The notes beneath the pieces were generated by a model that had not been told where the DNA came from, did no database searches, and saw only the letters and a list, made by a program, of their open reading frames with translations. A stretch of 64,000 nt of DNA from Magnolia sinica. Lineage: Eukaryota; Streptophyta; Magnoliopsida; Magnoliales; Magnoliaceae. Location of the stretch: NCBI RefSeq assembly GCF_029962835.1, contig NC_080578.1, positions 105,391,759 through 105,455,758 on the forward strand, given 5' to 3'. The position numbers and the translations under genes are program-made. Shown here piece after piece: positions 48,000 through 58,548 of the stretch. Position 1 is the stretch's first letter. Every line of letters starts with the position of its first letter.

Positions 48000-50560
48000 G
48001 AGCCATGCCACATGGATATTTAAATCTTAGGATTTCGATGACTCAATCAGCCCAAATTAAGTAAAGGATTTGGATCACTTTGCATGGATTATTGAAACAT
48101 GGGCCTTAAAATATGATCACTTAAATAGCCCAAATTAAATAAAAGGGTTCATGTCACTTAAAAAGATATAGTAATATGAATAATTTAGATCAGTCCAAAC
48201 AACCAAAGCATTCAATTGGATCACTTCAAATGGCCCAAGCGTTTTAAAAGGATCCCATCACATCTAGTCTAGTCCTCTTACATGACATTCTAGCGTCATT
48301 ACATCTCCTCTTAACCTCCTTTCTCCTTTAGACAGTTTCTTGATGTATGCTCTATGGCTTATCGGAATTTCGGATCCTGTCGCATCAGAAATCCACTACC
48401 TAGTTCTATTTTTTACATCCTATTATTTTATCTCCTAAGATCAATATTACCACATGAAGTGGAAACCATACACGTACGGGCAGAGAGGATGTCTAACACC
48501 TTCACTCTCTGTTAATGAGGTCCCTTAATTAGAGTTCTAGTTTGCAGATCAGGAGTTAACTTAAAGTAAGAGAGTCTTCAGATTCTCTAGCTTTTATAGA
48601 TTCTACAGGTTCTAACCGATCGCGGAATTTTGAGCTAATTGACTAGTGGTGACTGCAAGTCTACTACACCATCAATCCAAATCAGCCCAAACATCCTCAA
48701 AACAAAGATAAAAAGCATGGGCGCCGATTTCCATTGTTCACAAGTTCAGATCACTTAAAAAGAGCTAGTAATATCAACGATTTGGATCACTCCAAACAAC
48801 TCAAGCATTTCAAAATGTTAGCTCAATTGAATCACCTTGAATGGCCCAAGCATTTCAAAAGGTTGGCCCATCTTACAAATGAGACAATTCCTATAAATAG
48901 TTCACATCACTAGAAGCGCGTGAGTGATTAATTGTTTTGGTCACTCCAAAGGGACGCAACTATAAGAATGTTTTCTACGAGTAAAAATGGAATAAGAGAG
49001 ATATTAATGATTTAGATAATTGAAATTGGGCTCACCGTGTGACTCATTCACTCAATTGTCTCATATGGTGAAAATACAACTATAGATTCGCTGAGTTTTA
49101 TATGGACATGGAGCTTGATATAATATTCATGGTTGATATCAGTGGCATATCAATTCAACCAACATGACTATAAAACATTTTCTTAGATTATTAAACATGA
49201 GCCTTGCCATATCAATTAATTCGGATCACCAAAAATAGCCTCAACATTACGAATGGTTTGAATCAATAAAACGGATTATGTTATGTAAAATGGTTTGAAT
49301 AAGTTTGTTTAGATTGTTGAAACATGGGCCTTAACATATCAATTGATTTGGATTACAGAAAATGACCTCAATAATACAAAGGGTGCAGATTACTAAAATG
49401 ACCAAAATTATATAAATGATTTGAATCACTAAAAAAGAACTACCAATATGAACAATTTGAATAAAAGATTAGCCCTAAACCCTAAACCCAAGCTTTTTAA
49501 AAGATTAGCCCTATTAAATTACTTCAAATGGCCCAAGCATTTTAAAAAGTTAACCAATCCTACAAATGTTTGGTTACCGAAAATAAAACCATTTCTACAA
49601 ATGGTTTGAAAATACCCCCAATTACATTAACCTTATGCATCACTAAGTATGAGTCTGATCAAATGACTGACGTATGTGGCCTAATCTATTATTTTAACAT
49701 TGGATCTCTAAGACTTTGCCTAACTCATAGATTTTGGTGCATGTGGCATCAAACAATAGTTGTTAAATAGCTATTGATATGAATGGTTTGAATTATTGAA
49801 AATGGGCCCAATTATATGAGGGCTACTTCATAATGCAAGACCATAGCATGCCCGAAGGCAATTAAAAGGAAACCAGAAAAATCAGTTACATTCTTTACAA
49901 GAGCAAAAGTAATATGTTGCTAATAAGACTTAATTGCATTGGTGATATTTTATTCTTAGAGATAGAAGAAAAACTTGCAATGTGAAATTCTAAATTATAC
50001 TGAAATTGGAGTAGTAAATCCATCTCAACACTCATCTAGCATAAGAGTACACAACCTATTTGCGCAAAGTTCTAATACTGAACCAAAAAATGAAAAGAAA
50101 AGAAAACATTCAATAAGTGAAACGACCATTGACATAATACATTAAATAATGACCGGGACCATAAACTAAAATTACTCAATGCGGCAAAATACATTAAACA
50201 ATCGAGGAACTATGAATCTAAATCACTCAAAACAACAAATTACATTAAAAAAATGGATATAAGATTCTTGACTAGGTTACCAGAAAATAGGGCATTTCGA
50301 CATTGGTAATCCATGAACCCAGATCAATCACACAGCAAAATGACAGTTCCACATAGATGACCCATGAATGCAGATTAATCAAAAAGCAAAATAACAGTAA
50401 AACAAAGAGTTAAAATACAACATTAACATCTATCAAAAGTAAAAGAGACTAAAAAAATGCATCCATATCATTCAAACAACAAAAGTATGATAATATACTC
50501 AATAGAACACATGAATTAAATTCACTCAAACAACACAATATAGTGAACCAAGAGACTGAT
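48000..50560. repeat. Diverged relatives of the right-hand satellite
   Basis: Phrases such as ATGGCCCAAGCATTT (48843, 49529; variant at 48233), TTGGATCACT, AATATGAACAATTTGAAT and GAAACATGGGCC recur at irregular spacing. They resemble satellite phrases GGCTCAAGCATGTC, GGATCACTAGAAATGGGCC and ATACGAACAATTTGGAT at 58549-64000. A short telomere-like CCCTAAACCCTAAACCC lies near 49471. No genes were recognised; 49800-50560 is A-rich and unassigned. Confidence 0.55.
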
Positions 50561-50828
50561 GAATCAAAACCCGAGTGGTCAGATTCTGTAAGAATGGGGA
50601 AACTATCCAGGTTGGTTGAATGTGTGTTCCCACTCGTTAGGTGCTTACAATGGTGTTTGGGTATTAAAAGTTCAGGGTGTTACATGGCCCCACATATAAC
50701 ATATTCCCTCTAGGCAGGGGCTATGTTGGGCCCACCGTAATGTATGGGTTTTATCCATGCTGCCCATCAAATTTTTTCAAATCATTTTCGGGTTTTATCC
50801 CAAAAATAGGTAGATCTGAAGCTCAAAT

Positions 50829-50912
50829 GGGCCACACTAAAAGAAAAAGTGGTGATAATGATTTGAAACCCTAAGATGGGTGTCATTATCACCACTTCTT
50901 CTAGTGTGGCCC
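50829..50912. repeat. Foldback hairpin with arms of about 30 bp
   Basis: The left arm GGGCCACACTAAAAGAAAAA (50829 on, to 50861) pairs with the right arm ending CTTCTAGTGTGGCCC (50883-50912). The loop is about 21 bases. It lies next to a GGGCCCACC repeat. Confidence 0.85.
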
Positions 50913-51218
50913 AAGGAGTTTGGAAGAAGAAGAAAGAAATAAAACACAGAAGAGAAGAGGAGAGAAGATGAAAAGGATTTCCGATCTATCAAATTCACTC
51001 AAACAACACAATATAGTGAACCAAGAGACTGATGAATCAGAACCGTTTGAATCCCATTGGGACCTGGCTAAAGATAGATAGTCCTGCATGAGATGAGGCT
51101 GGTGGGCTCACATTGGTAATTTTGTTTTATCTACGCCATCCATTTGGTAATATCCCAGGAACCAAAAACAAAGAAGGGAAAAAAAAAATAAAATTCAAGA
51201 TCGAGATCAAAAACCCAC

Positions 51219-51764
51219 CTGCAAATGACTTTCTACTTCATTTTTGGTCTGCTCCTCGACCTTCATCGGTTCTCTGATCTTCTCAGGAGTAGCAACTGAA
51301 CAAAAATAATAAATTATAAATACCATAGTCCAAAAATTCATATTCATGGAAAGATCAAATTTTCTATGAATTAATTTAAAATTTTACATTTTCACAGATT
51401 CAAGAAAGCACGGTGTAAAAGAAAATATTTTAATTGCCCAAGATGAATCACCTCATGAACCCCTAGGCCTAACTTTTTGGCTTGATCTAACAGGGTCACT
51501 ATTTTTCAGTATGGAAAAAGAGACATTTAAAGGATGCAAGCATGATTTAAAGCACTCAAACTGAGACCAATAAGAAAAGATAACCCGAAAGTAGAGTTAC
51601 CTTCTTTGCATCATCAATATCTGAGCCATTAGATAGGGATGTGCTAATGACTTTCTTGACAATGGTTTTAGTTTTCTTAGTGCAATCAACATTTACAAAA
51701 CCAAAACTAATTTCCTTCCCAACAAGTTTCATCTTTTTCTTTTTCATCCCCTCTGCTTCGTCAT
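51219..51764 (-). pseudogene. Two exons of an unrecognised gene
   Basis: On the minus strand, exon 51764-51601 begins after CTACAG. It reads DDEAEGMKKKKMKL, then EISFGFVNVDCTKK, to SNGSDIDDAKK, and has a GTAACT donor. Exon 51295-51219 begins after TTCAG, reads ATPEKIREPMKVEEQTKNEV and ends CAG-GTGGGT. The composition is lysine- and acid-rich, as in nuclear proteins. No family was recognised. The exons could belong to an intact gene off the left of this stretch, or they may be remnants like the adjacent kinesin exons. Confidence 0.45.
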
Positions 51765-51809
51765 CTGTAGAATAGTAATATAAACAACAATATAATGTTA
51801 TAATCAAAT

Positions 51810-53785
51810 GCTATCCCGCTAACATTATTCTATAAAAATCAATACAAAAATGGCTTCATAAAAAGATGTTGAATAGGTATGACCGTTTATGCATCTACTG
51901 TAAAGGTTCAACAGAAATATCATAAATGAATTGGTAGGAAATAAGCAAAGGATAATGCTCAAATCAGTACTTGAGCCAACCCTTCCAACAGCAAGAAAGA
52001 TGTAGTTTGAAAGAAAATCAGAAGCTAATCTTTGCAAATACAATCATCCACGGTTGTGATCCATTTCAGAATAGTTGTAGCTTACAAAAAGTCTGCCAGT
52101 ACCATAGGCACCAGAACAATATTCACATCCAGTGGATGCCAGTATTAACATCAAACATGCATAGTAACCAGATTTCAAACAAGTATCCCCCACAATTACA
52201 GACAGGGGTACCTGGGTCTCCTCGCCAGTGTGTAATACAGTAAATATTTGAAAGGAAAATGCTAGCACAAGCAATATTAAACATATGTAAACAAAAAAAA
52301 TGTTATAGGGATCTATGTAATGGATCAAATAGTGTTTTCCCACGTGGGCAGAGATGACGATGATATAGTGGACATATATGCCAAACAAGGAGCATCAAGA
52401 CAATATAGTGTTTGATCTCATAGATACCTAGGTGATACATGTTTGTTGTCTGTAAGGTGTTTATGTTAGCCAGGCCAAGATGATGCTGGCTAGAATCTGG
52501 ATTAACGTCCTGTTGTAGTCTTATTTTAGTTCCTTAATAAAAGTTAGTTTTAGGCGATGCTAGCTGGACTAATATCTTCTTGTTCTCCTATTTTAGTTTC
52601 TTAATAGAAGCTAGTTTATCTTTCCAAAGAAAAAAGAAGAAGAAGAAGAAGAAGAAGAAGAAGAAGATTACTCATATGATATTACAACAAGGAAGATAAA
52701 ATTAGTCACATAATTGAATTAGAGGAGATATTCGATACATCTGATGATCCATCATTTATGCATGCAGCCACCGTACATGCAGCAAACATGTGCACATCTA
52801 TACAAAGCTTCCAATCCTAGGCCTAGTTCTAGATGTTGCATGATTCAAATATTATGCTGAACAAAACCATCTGATTGGTGATTGTCAAATGGACTCTAAA
52901 ATGAAAATTAAGGAATGAAGCAAATTCAAAGAATAAATTTCCATTAGTCAGAGGTTAAACTTACAACTTCCCAAACAATCTGAATTTGAGGCCCTGCCCT
53001 GTCTAAAGATCCATGATTTGAGTTTGGATCAATACATGTATGCTGCATGTCGTGCATATGGATCATCATTCGCCATCCTCTTCCAAAGTATCAATGAATT
53101 TGACTCTTCACCATATGGACCAGACTAGTTTACTTTAAATGGAAGAAAATATCTTGAAAAAATAAAGAACCATTATAATCTCATCTTGAAGTTTTTTTTT
53201 TTTTAGGAAGCACATATCCAGCATTTATTATTATTATTTTTTGTTTTTTTTTGGTAGACTAACTTTCCTATCCGAGGTTGCTCCTTTAATTTGGAGAGCC
53301 TATTCCGAATATGTGAGACAACTCCCTAGCATTTCAATGTGTTTGCAACATCAACAAGCCTCAGTAGATACTCTTCTTCAGTCAACGAAAAGGATCTCTA
53401 TAAAACAATGCCCATCCATAAATGCATATTCCTTCAAAATATGAAGAGAAACATTGGAAGATCAAACAATTGCAATCATGAAAATTGGACTTTAGAATAA
53501 TCATAAATTTCTTTTAGCCAGCATGGTAATCTTTCAACATATTCGAAAGTTCTGACAAAAATCAGGTAATGTTTGTTTTAATATCCGCTTGCATTCAAAG
53601 CATACTTCACAAACCTAAAAACTTGACTTAATTCAATGTTCAGCAGGGTTGTACTTTCTCCACATCAATCAAGCAAGCAATCAAAAGAATCTTTTGAATT
53701 TCATATATATAATAAAATGAAATAGAAAGGAGGGCTTGTTTGTCTTCTCTACAAAGTGAAAGGATCAATGGATATACAAAGGTCT
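51810..53785. other. Unassigned, with a GAA microsatellite
   Basis: A GAA repeat lies at 52635-52668. Two rough tandem copies of about 75 bp (GATGCTGGCTAGAATCTGGA and GATGCTAGCTGGACTAATAT) lie at 52481-52615. No exon was recognised. Confidence 0.5.
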
Positions 53786-53789
53786 TTGG

Positions 53790-54020
53790 TGTGGCGGGTC
53801 AGGTCATTCAAGCGCAACCTATTTACAGTTCAGTGGGTCGGGTCAGGTTGGGATTGTGCTTGGTGAATTTTAAGTTTGGTCGTGCCGCATGGTCACGGGT
53901 CATGAATTAGGATTGGGCTAAAGTTCTTGGCCCTTTTAGTAAATGGGTTGGGCATGGGCTGATGCTGAACAGGGCCAAACTCGACCCACTGCCGCCCCTC
54001 TAAGGAGGGTGGCAAATGGA
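53790..54020. mobile_element. hAT-like GGGTCGGGTC repeat
   Basis: Contains GTGGCGGGTCAGGTC, GTGGGTCGGGTCAGGTTGGG and the closing GCCAAACTCGACCCACTGCC. The composition is like the hAT-type MITEs of plants, as at 21321-22247. The ends were not fixed. Confidence 0.4.
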
Positions 54021-54184
54021 CCATGCTTGAGCAGTGGCCACCACCAAATCCAGGCATATTTAGGATTATTACAGGTTCACGGAATGGATTGAATTTAAGA
54101 CCTAACTAGTAAATAGCCCACACCCTGACCTGAATTTTACCCATGGTTAAAAGATAAACCTATGCTCAAAAAACATAAAATTAC

Positions 54185-55960
54185 TGATGTACATGTTTCT
54201 GGACTCCCAACAAATCCAAACTCGGCCAAAATTTGCAATGCAAACAACTGCACAGCACCATCCCTCCCAACAGGATAATTCCCCAAAACATACTTGTGTT
54301 GCAACTGGCAAGGGAAAAACAAAAATGACCACAAAGTACTGAATTTGAAACAAAGAAGATGAACTTACCACTGAAATCAAGGGGAATGCAAGATAATGCT
54401 TCAATCAACTGGTCACTACCTTACACTTACCTGCACATAAGATAACTGTAGAAACATTGGGTCTGCAAAATATTCTTTTTGGCAAACAAATAGACTCAAG
54501 AGAGTGATAAAAATGATTACCGTTGCCAAGGTCAGGTGATTTAGTACCAGTGGCAACTTTTCTGCTTTCAAATATATTGAAACTAGATGGTGCTGAAAGC
54601 TTGATGATCCCTGCGACTTCCTGAAGCAGATGCAGTTTTCATCGTTAAGAAATAGATGCAACATTTTTTACAGAAAAAAATTGCAACGTCCATTAAAATA
54701 TAAGAATGCAGTGACAAACAATAAATTTCACATGGGAGGCATTACTTGAATACATACATTGTTAAAACATCCACACATCTGTAGAATAATATGATTATCA
54801 ATGACTATGCTCCACTATATATTATTCAAAACTGCAAAGTGATTAAAGCCGGAAGGATTTAACCAAACATGGCATAAAATAGTATTTGTGAAGCAACCCA
54901 AAAATAGAACCGGAACCCATTTACAGTGAATGTCAGAAAACCTCTAAAGAACAAGGGGGGGTTGGTGGGGAATGTTTAGAAGTACCTTGATAGCATCAGC
55001 AACAGTTGATGCCATGTTGTATGTAATTTCTTTAAACAACTCATCCAAGAAAAACACTATGGTCGTAAGCTTTGTACCAGTCAACAGAGCTTCAATCTCT
55101 TCATGTGCATGAATTGCTTGCCTAGGTCCAACCTTCATAGAAGGTTTCAGAGCATCCCATGTATTCAATGCAAGGGTTTGGATTTCAGGATCAACATTCA
55201 CCCCATGGGCTACACAATGAACATGCTCAGATAAATATCCCCAATATCCTTACTACAAAGCACGGAAGATGTGCACAAATACATTAATTCCTATGCCTTT
55301 ATCAACCATTGCCTGTAGAAATAAACAAACCAACAATAGAAATTGAAACAAAGAAACCTATGATGAAGAAAGAGCATGCACAAGAAGGCAATCTGCTCAC
55401 ATCGATGACTAGAACCCAACAGATAGCAAAGAGCATACCTATCAGGATTATTGCGGGTTTGCTTTGAAATCTGCACAAAATGTTCATCAAGTAGTTTCGG
55501 GCGCTTCATAGTTTGCTTATAAACTTTCCTAGCATGCCCAATTCTCTTCTAACTCAAAGGAAACACTCTATCCAATGAATTGACTCCCATATACGTCAAG
55601 ATAATCTGGAATAATTTGATTGAATGACTTACCAGGTCATTGTTTATCTCAAATAAAGAAGTTGGGATAGGATCCTGTCAGAATTTTAGCATATATTTCG
55701 CCTAAGCTATGCACCGAATACAACAATAGTCATGAAGATGACTATAAAGACCTTTAAGAACAAAACTCTTTTTTTCCCTTGAAAGTTCAAAAATCTAAAA
55801 GCCCTATGGCAATGTAAACCACTTTTATCCAGGTATTCTCAAATCAATGACTGCAGTGAAATCAAATGGAGCAAGCAACCCTTGGAAACACCGCATGTCC
55901 TCCAAAGTAAACTTCTCTCGAACTTGAGGGCCGACAGATCATTTAGAAAACAATCCACGT
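54185..55960 (-). pseudogene. Kinesin-like calmodulin-binding protein (KCBP/ZWICHEL), MyTH4-FERM exons
   Basis: Minus-strand exons in gene order: about 55960-55881 (EKFTLEDMRCFQ), 55674-55439 (DPIPTSLFEINNDL to VQISKQTRNNPDR), about 55250-54986 (YLSEHVHCVAHGVNVDPEIQ to ASTVADAIK), 54620-54521 (EVAGIIKLSAPSSFNIFESR), about 54462-54431 (DPMFLQLSYVQ) and 54304-54185 (LQHKYVLGNYPVGRD to VGSPETCT). The order and motifs are those of the MyTH4 and FERM domains of KCBP, a plant kinesin-14 that binds microtubules and calmodulin and acts in trichome shape and cell division. It is a pseudogene. There is a TAG stop at 55549-55551 inside the MyTH4 exon and a one-base deletion in a G run near 55233, and the rest of FERM, the coiled coil and the motor are absent. 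Introns are retained, so it arose from DNA, not mRNA. Confidence 0.85.
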
Positions 55961-57360
55961 CTTCCAGCAGATTGGATCTGCTTTTACATGGATCTCAAAA
56001 ATCCCTCTACCTAGAGAAGAGCAAGGTGATAGAAAGAACCAAAACCAAAGCACTTAGTTTAAGGATGCACAAATGGTAAAAGAATAGGTAAAGAAACAAA
56101 TATGCCTGGAAACAATTCAAGAATACAGCACTCAGAAACATGGGTGTAAAATTCACAACTGGACTTTTGTATTAGCACCAGTGTTTTAAATAGCGAATGA
56201 ATAGCATATAGCATAGCATTCACACCAATGTCAACTTACGGGATTTTATGAAGAAATCAGTAGCATGATAGTAACGAAATATAATGGTTTGTTTAGAGTA
56301 TCCTGGTTGCTTTATCATTTCAGAAAACACATGATATCTACTTGTGAGAAAATATCAAGGGTACTTTGTTACTTTCATTATCAGATTATGAAATTCTTTT
56401 TCCTTATTTATTTTATTGTAATTTTGTGAAACATCAATAGTACTTTTTCTTACATCTTTTTTCCTGAAAAGCACATGATATTTGAAGTAATCATAATTGC
56501 TTCATCTGTTCATGTATTCACCTTCTGGAAATGTCTGACCACTTCAATGGAGTCTACTAAATGTGATGCATTCCCAAAGCAAGAGTGAACACCAGTGGCA
56601 ATCACAACAACTTCAACCTCTCCATGCTTACATGCCGAACTGGAAAATACTTCGTCTCCTGTCCTGTTCGTGACCAGAAGAGATTTTCTGGTAAAAGCGG
56701 ACTGCATCAAGGATACCAAAATCTCATAAGAGTTCAGTTTGATGGATTCCTCCTGTTTGCAATGGAAATTGTTGCATGGATACTAAAATCTCATGAAGTT
56801 GTTGCTGCTAGTTACGCTGAAAAGTTATGTATCCATTTTCCAAATGGTTATAGTCTTTCATAGGCAAATTTTATTAGGGCATGAAAGATCAATTTAATGT
56901 GACCACAAATAACAAATGAAGCGGCCGAAATCTCAAAGTGGAAGAGAATACACAATTCAATATTGCCATCACAAGCGGTTACCCGATCTGCCATCCAGTT
57001 TCATGAAATGAAAATTAAACTTATTTCATTATCGAACTATCAGATTAGTGGACATTTATTGGATGGTTAAAAGTGAAAAAAATCCAATGGTCCAATTTCC
57101 ACAAACAAGCATCGGCAAATCAGATGTTAGGATTGTTTGATCTTGGGAATAAGACTTGGTAACAGTGGGCTGCACAATCTATTCAATTTTATTTGAGTTA
57201 TATATTCCATGTGCAATTTCTGAGTGCTCATGTATCAAGCATCATATGCAGCATGAGTATCATCATATAAATCAACAGGGATGTATATGTACTGATGACA
57301 CGAAAGTGGAGGCATATAGTACATGTATGAGATTTTAAAATTTATGTATTGAAAGACTGC
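55961..57360. other. Unassigned
   Basis: No exon or named repeat was recognised. Opposed frames at 56510-56863 have no familiar protein. Confidence 0.5.
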
Positions 57361-57403
57361 TAAGGGCCTGTTCATTTTCTAATTTGTAGTGTAAATAAGC
57401 AGT

Positions 57404-57538
57404 CGGGTCCTTGCTCTTGCTCGGGTGGTAGACTCTCAGGAGTTTCAACTCCAGGTCAAGGGTTCGAGTACCCATAGGTGGTAAAATTCCACTAGCGCGA
57501 GTGTGTGGGGGTGTGTGTGTATGTTTAAAAAAAAAAAG
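57404..57538 (+). mobile_element. tRNA-derived SINE with target-site duplication
   Basis: Starts CGGGTCCTTGCTCTTGCTCG. It has a box-A-like GGGTGGTAGACTC and a box-B-like AAGGGTTCGAGTACCC, and ends in a GT-rich stretch and A11. The 7-bp direct repeat AAGCAGT flanks it at 57397-57403 and 57539-57545. Confidence 0.85.
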
Positions 57539-57659
57539 AAGCAGTAAATGAATAATTATTACTTACCTTTATATTTATAGGGAACTGCAGCCACTTGATG
57601 TGGCTTGATGTTGACAGGAAGCTTCTTCGGAAAGCTTAGATGCTGGAATCAAGAAAAGG

Positions 57660-58060
57660 GGAATTTTTTTCACTAAAATTTGTGGGGCCCACCGTCATGT
57701 ATGTCTGATCTGCGCCGTCCATCCAAAGCTCAAATGGACCACACCACAGGAAACAGGAGGAATTGTAAGTAACCGTTCAATTCTTCTTAGTTTTGGATCA
57801 AGCTGATATTTGTGTTTTCCCTTCATCCATTTCTTTGTGATGTTATGAATGGGTTGGATGACAGGTATGCATCCCTATGGGCCTTGAGCTCATTTTAACT
57901 TTCAACGGTAGGCATACAGTTCTTCTTGTTTCCTATAATGTGGTCCACTTGGGCTTTGGATCTGCCTCATTTTTAGGCTCATGCCCTAAAATGAACACAT
58001 AGAACAGATGGACGACATGGATCAAAAACATACATAATGGTGGGCCCCACAATTTTAACA
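57660..58060. repeat. GGGCCCAC-family interspersed repeat
   Basis: Begins with GTGGGGCCCACCGTCATGTA and ends near ATGGTGGGCCCCACAATTTT, so its ends are roughly inverted. It is the same family as 40840-41290. It lies inside the MITE at 57361-58212. Confidence 0.6.
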
Positions 58061-58548
58061 ATCACAAATTGGATCGGGTTTCAACACCTTTATGCCACGT
58101 TTTTTGATGCCAAATTCAAACGTAAATAGCTCTCTTCCAATCAGGTGTAATTAGTAATGATTATTCATTTACGCTGTATTTGTTGTGGAAATTGAAAAAC
58201 AAATGGGCCCTAAGTGCACAAGCATGCACACCCACCTATTTCTAAAGCAAACAGGCAATCAAGAGTAGGTGCATTAATACATGCATGTAAAGCATGAAGA
58301 TGTACATTTAAGTTAATCTTTGCATACTCAAATGCAGCAGGCATCGATATGATATGATGTAGGAATTCTATGATTCTACATACAACTTTGAGATATCATC
58401 TATATGCAGGTAGATTATGGACATACTCCTTCGGATCTTTTTTTTTTTCCCTTCTATAACCACTATGCAAATGATAAATGTCTTATTTCTCACTCACAGG
58501 ATTGATAAGAGAATGTTTCAGAGAGGTTTGCTCGAACACATCTTGATG

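Larger units (their letters stand above)
57361..58212. mobile_element. MITE related to 3879-4210, with nested insertions
   Basis: Left end TAAGGGCCTGTTCATTTTCT; right end TTGAAAAACAAATGGGCCCT followed by AAG. A SINE (57404-57538) and a GGGCCCAC-family piece (about 57660-58060) lie inside it, so it is longer than the 332-bp relative. Confidence 0.65.

Noticed and set aside
57404..57500. A tRNA gene
   Set aside because: Box-A- and box-B-like motifs are present, but no cloverleaf could be folded by eye. The A tail and flanking direct repeats show a SINE.
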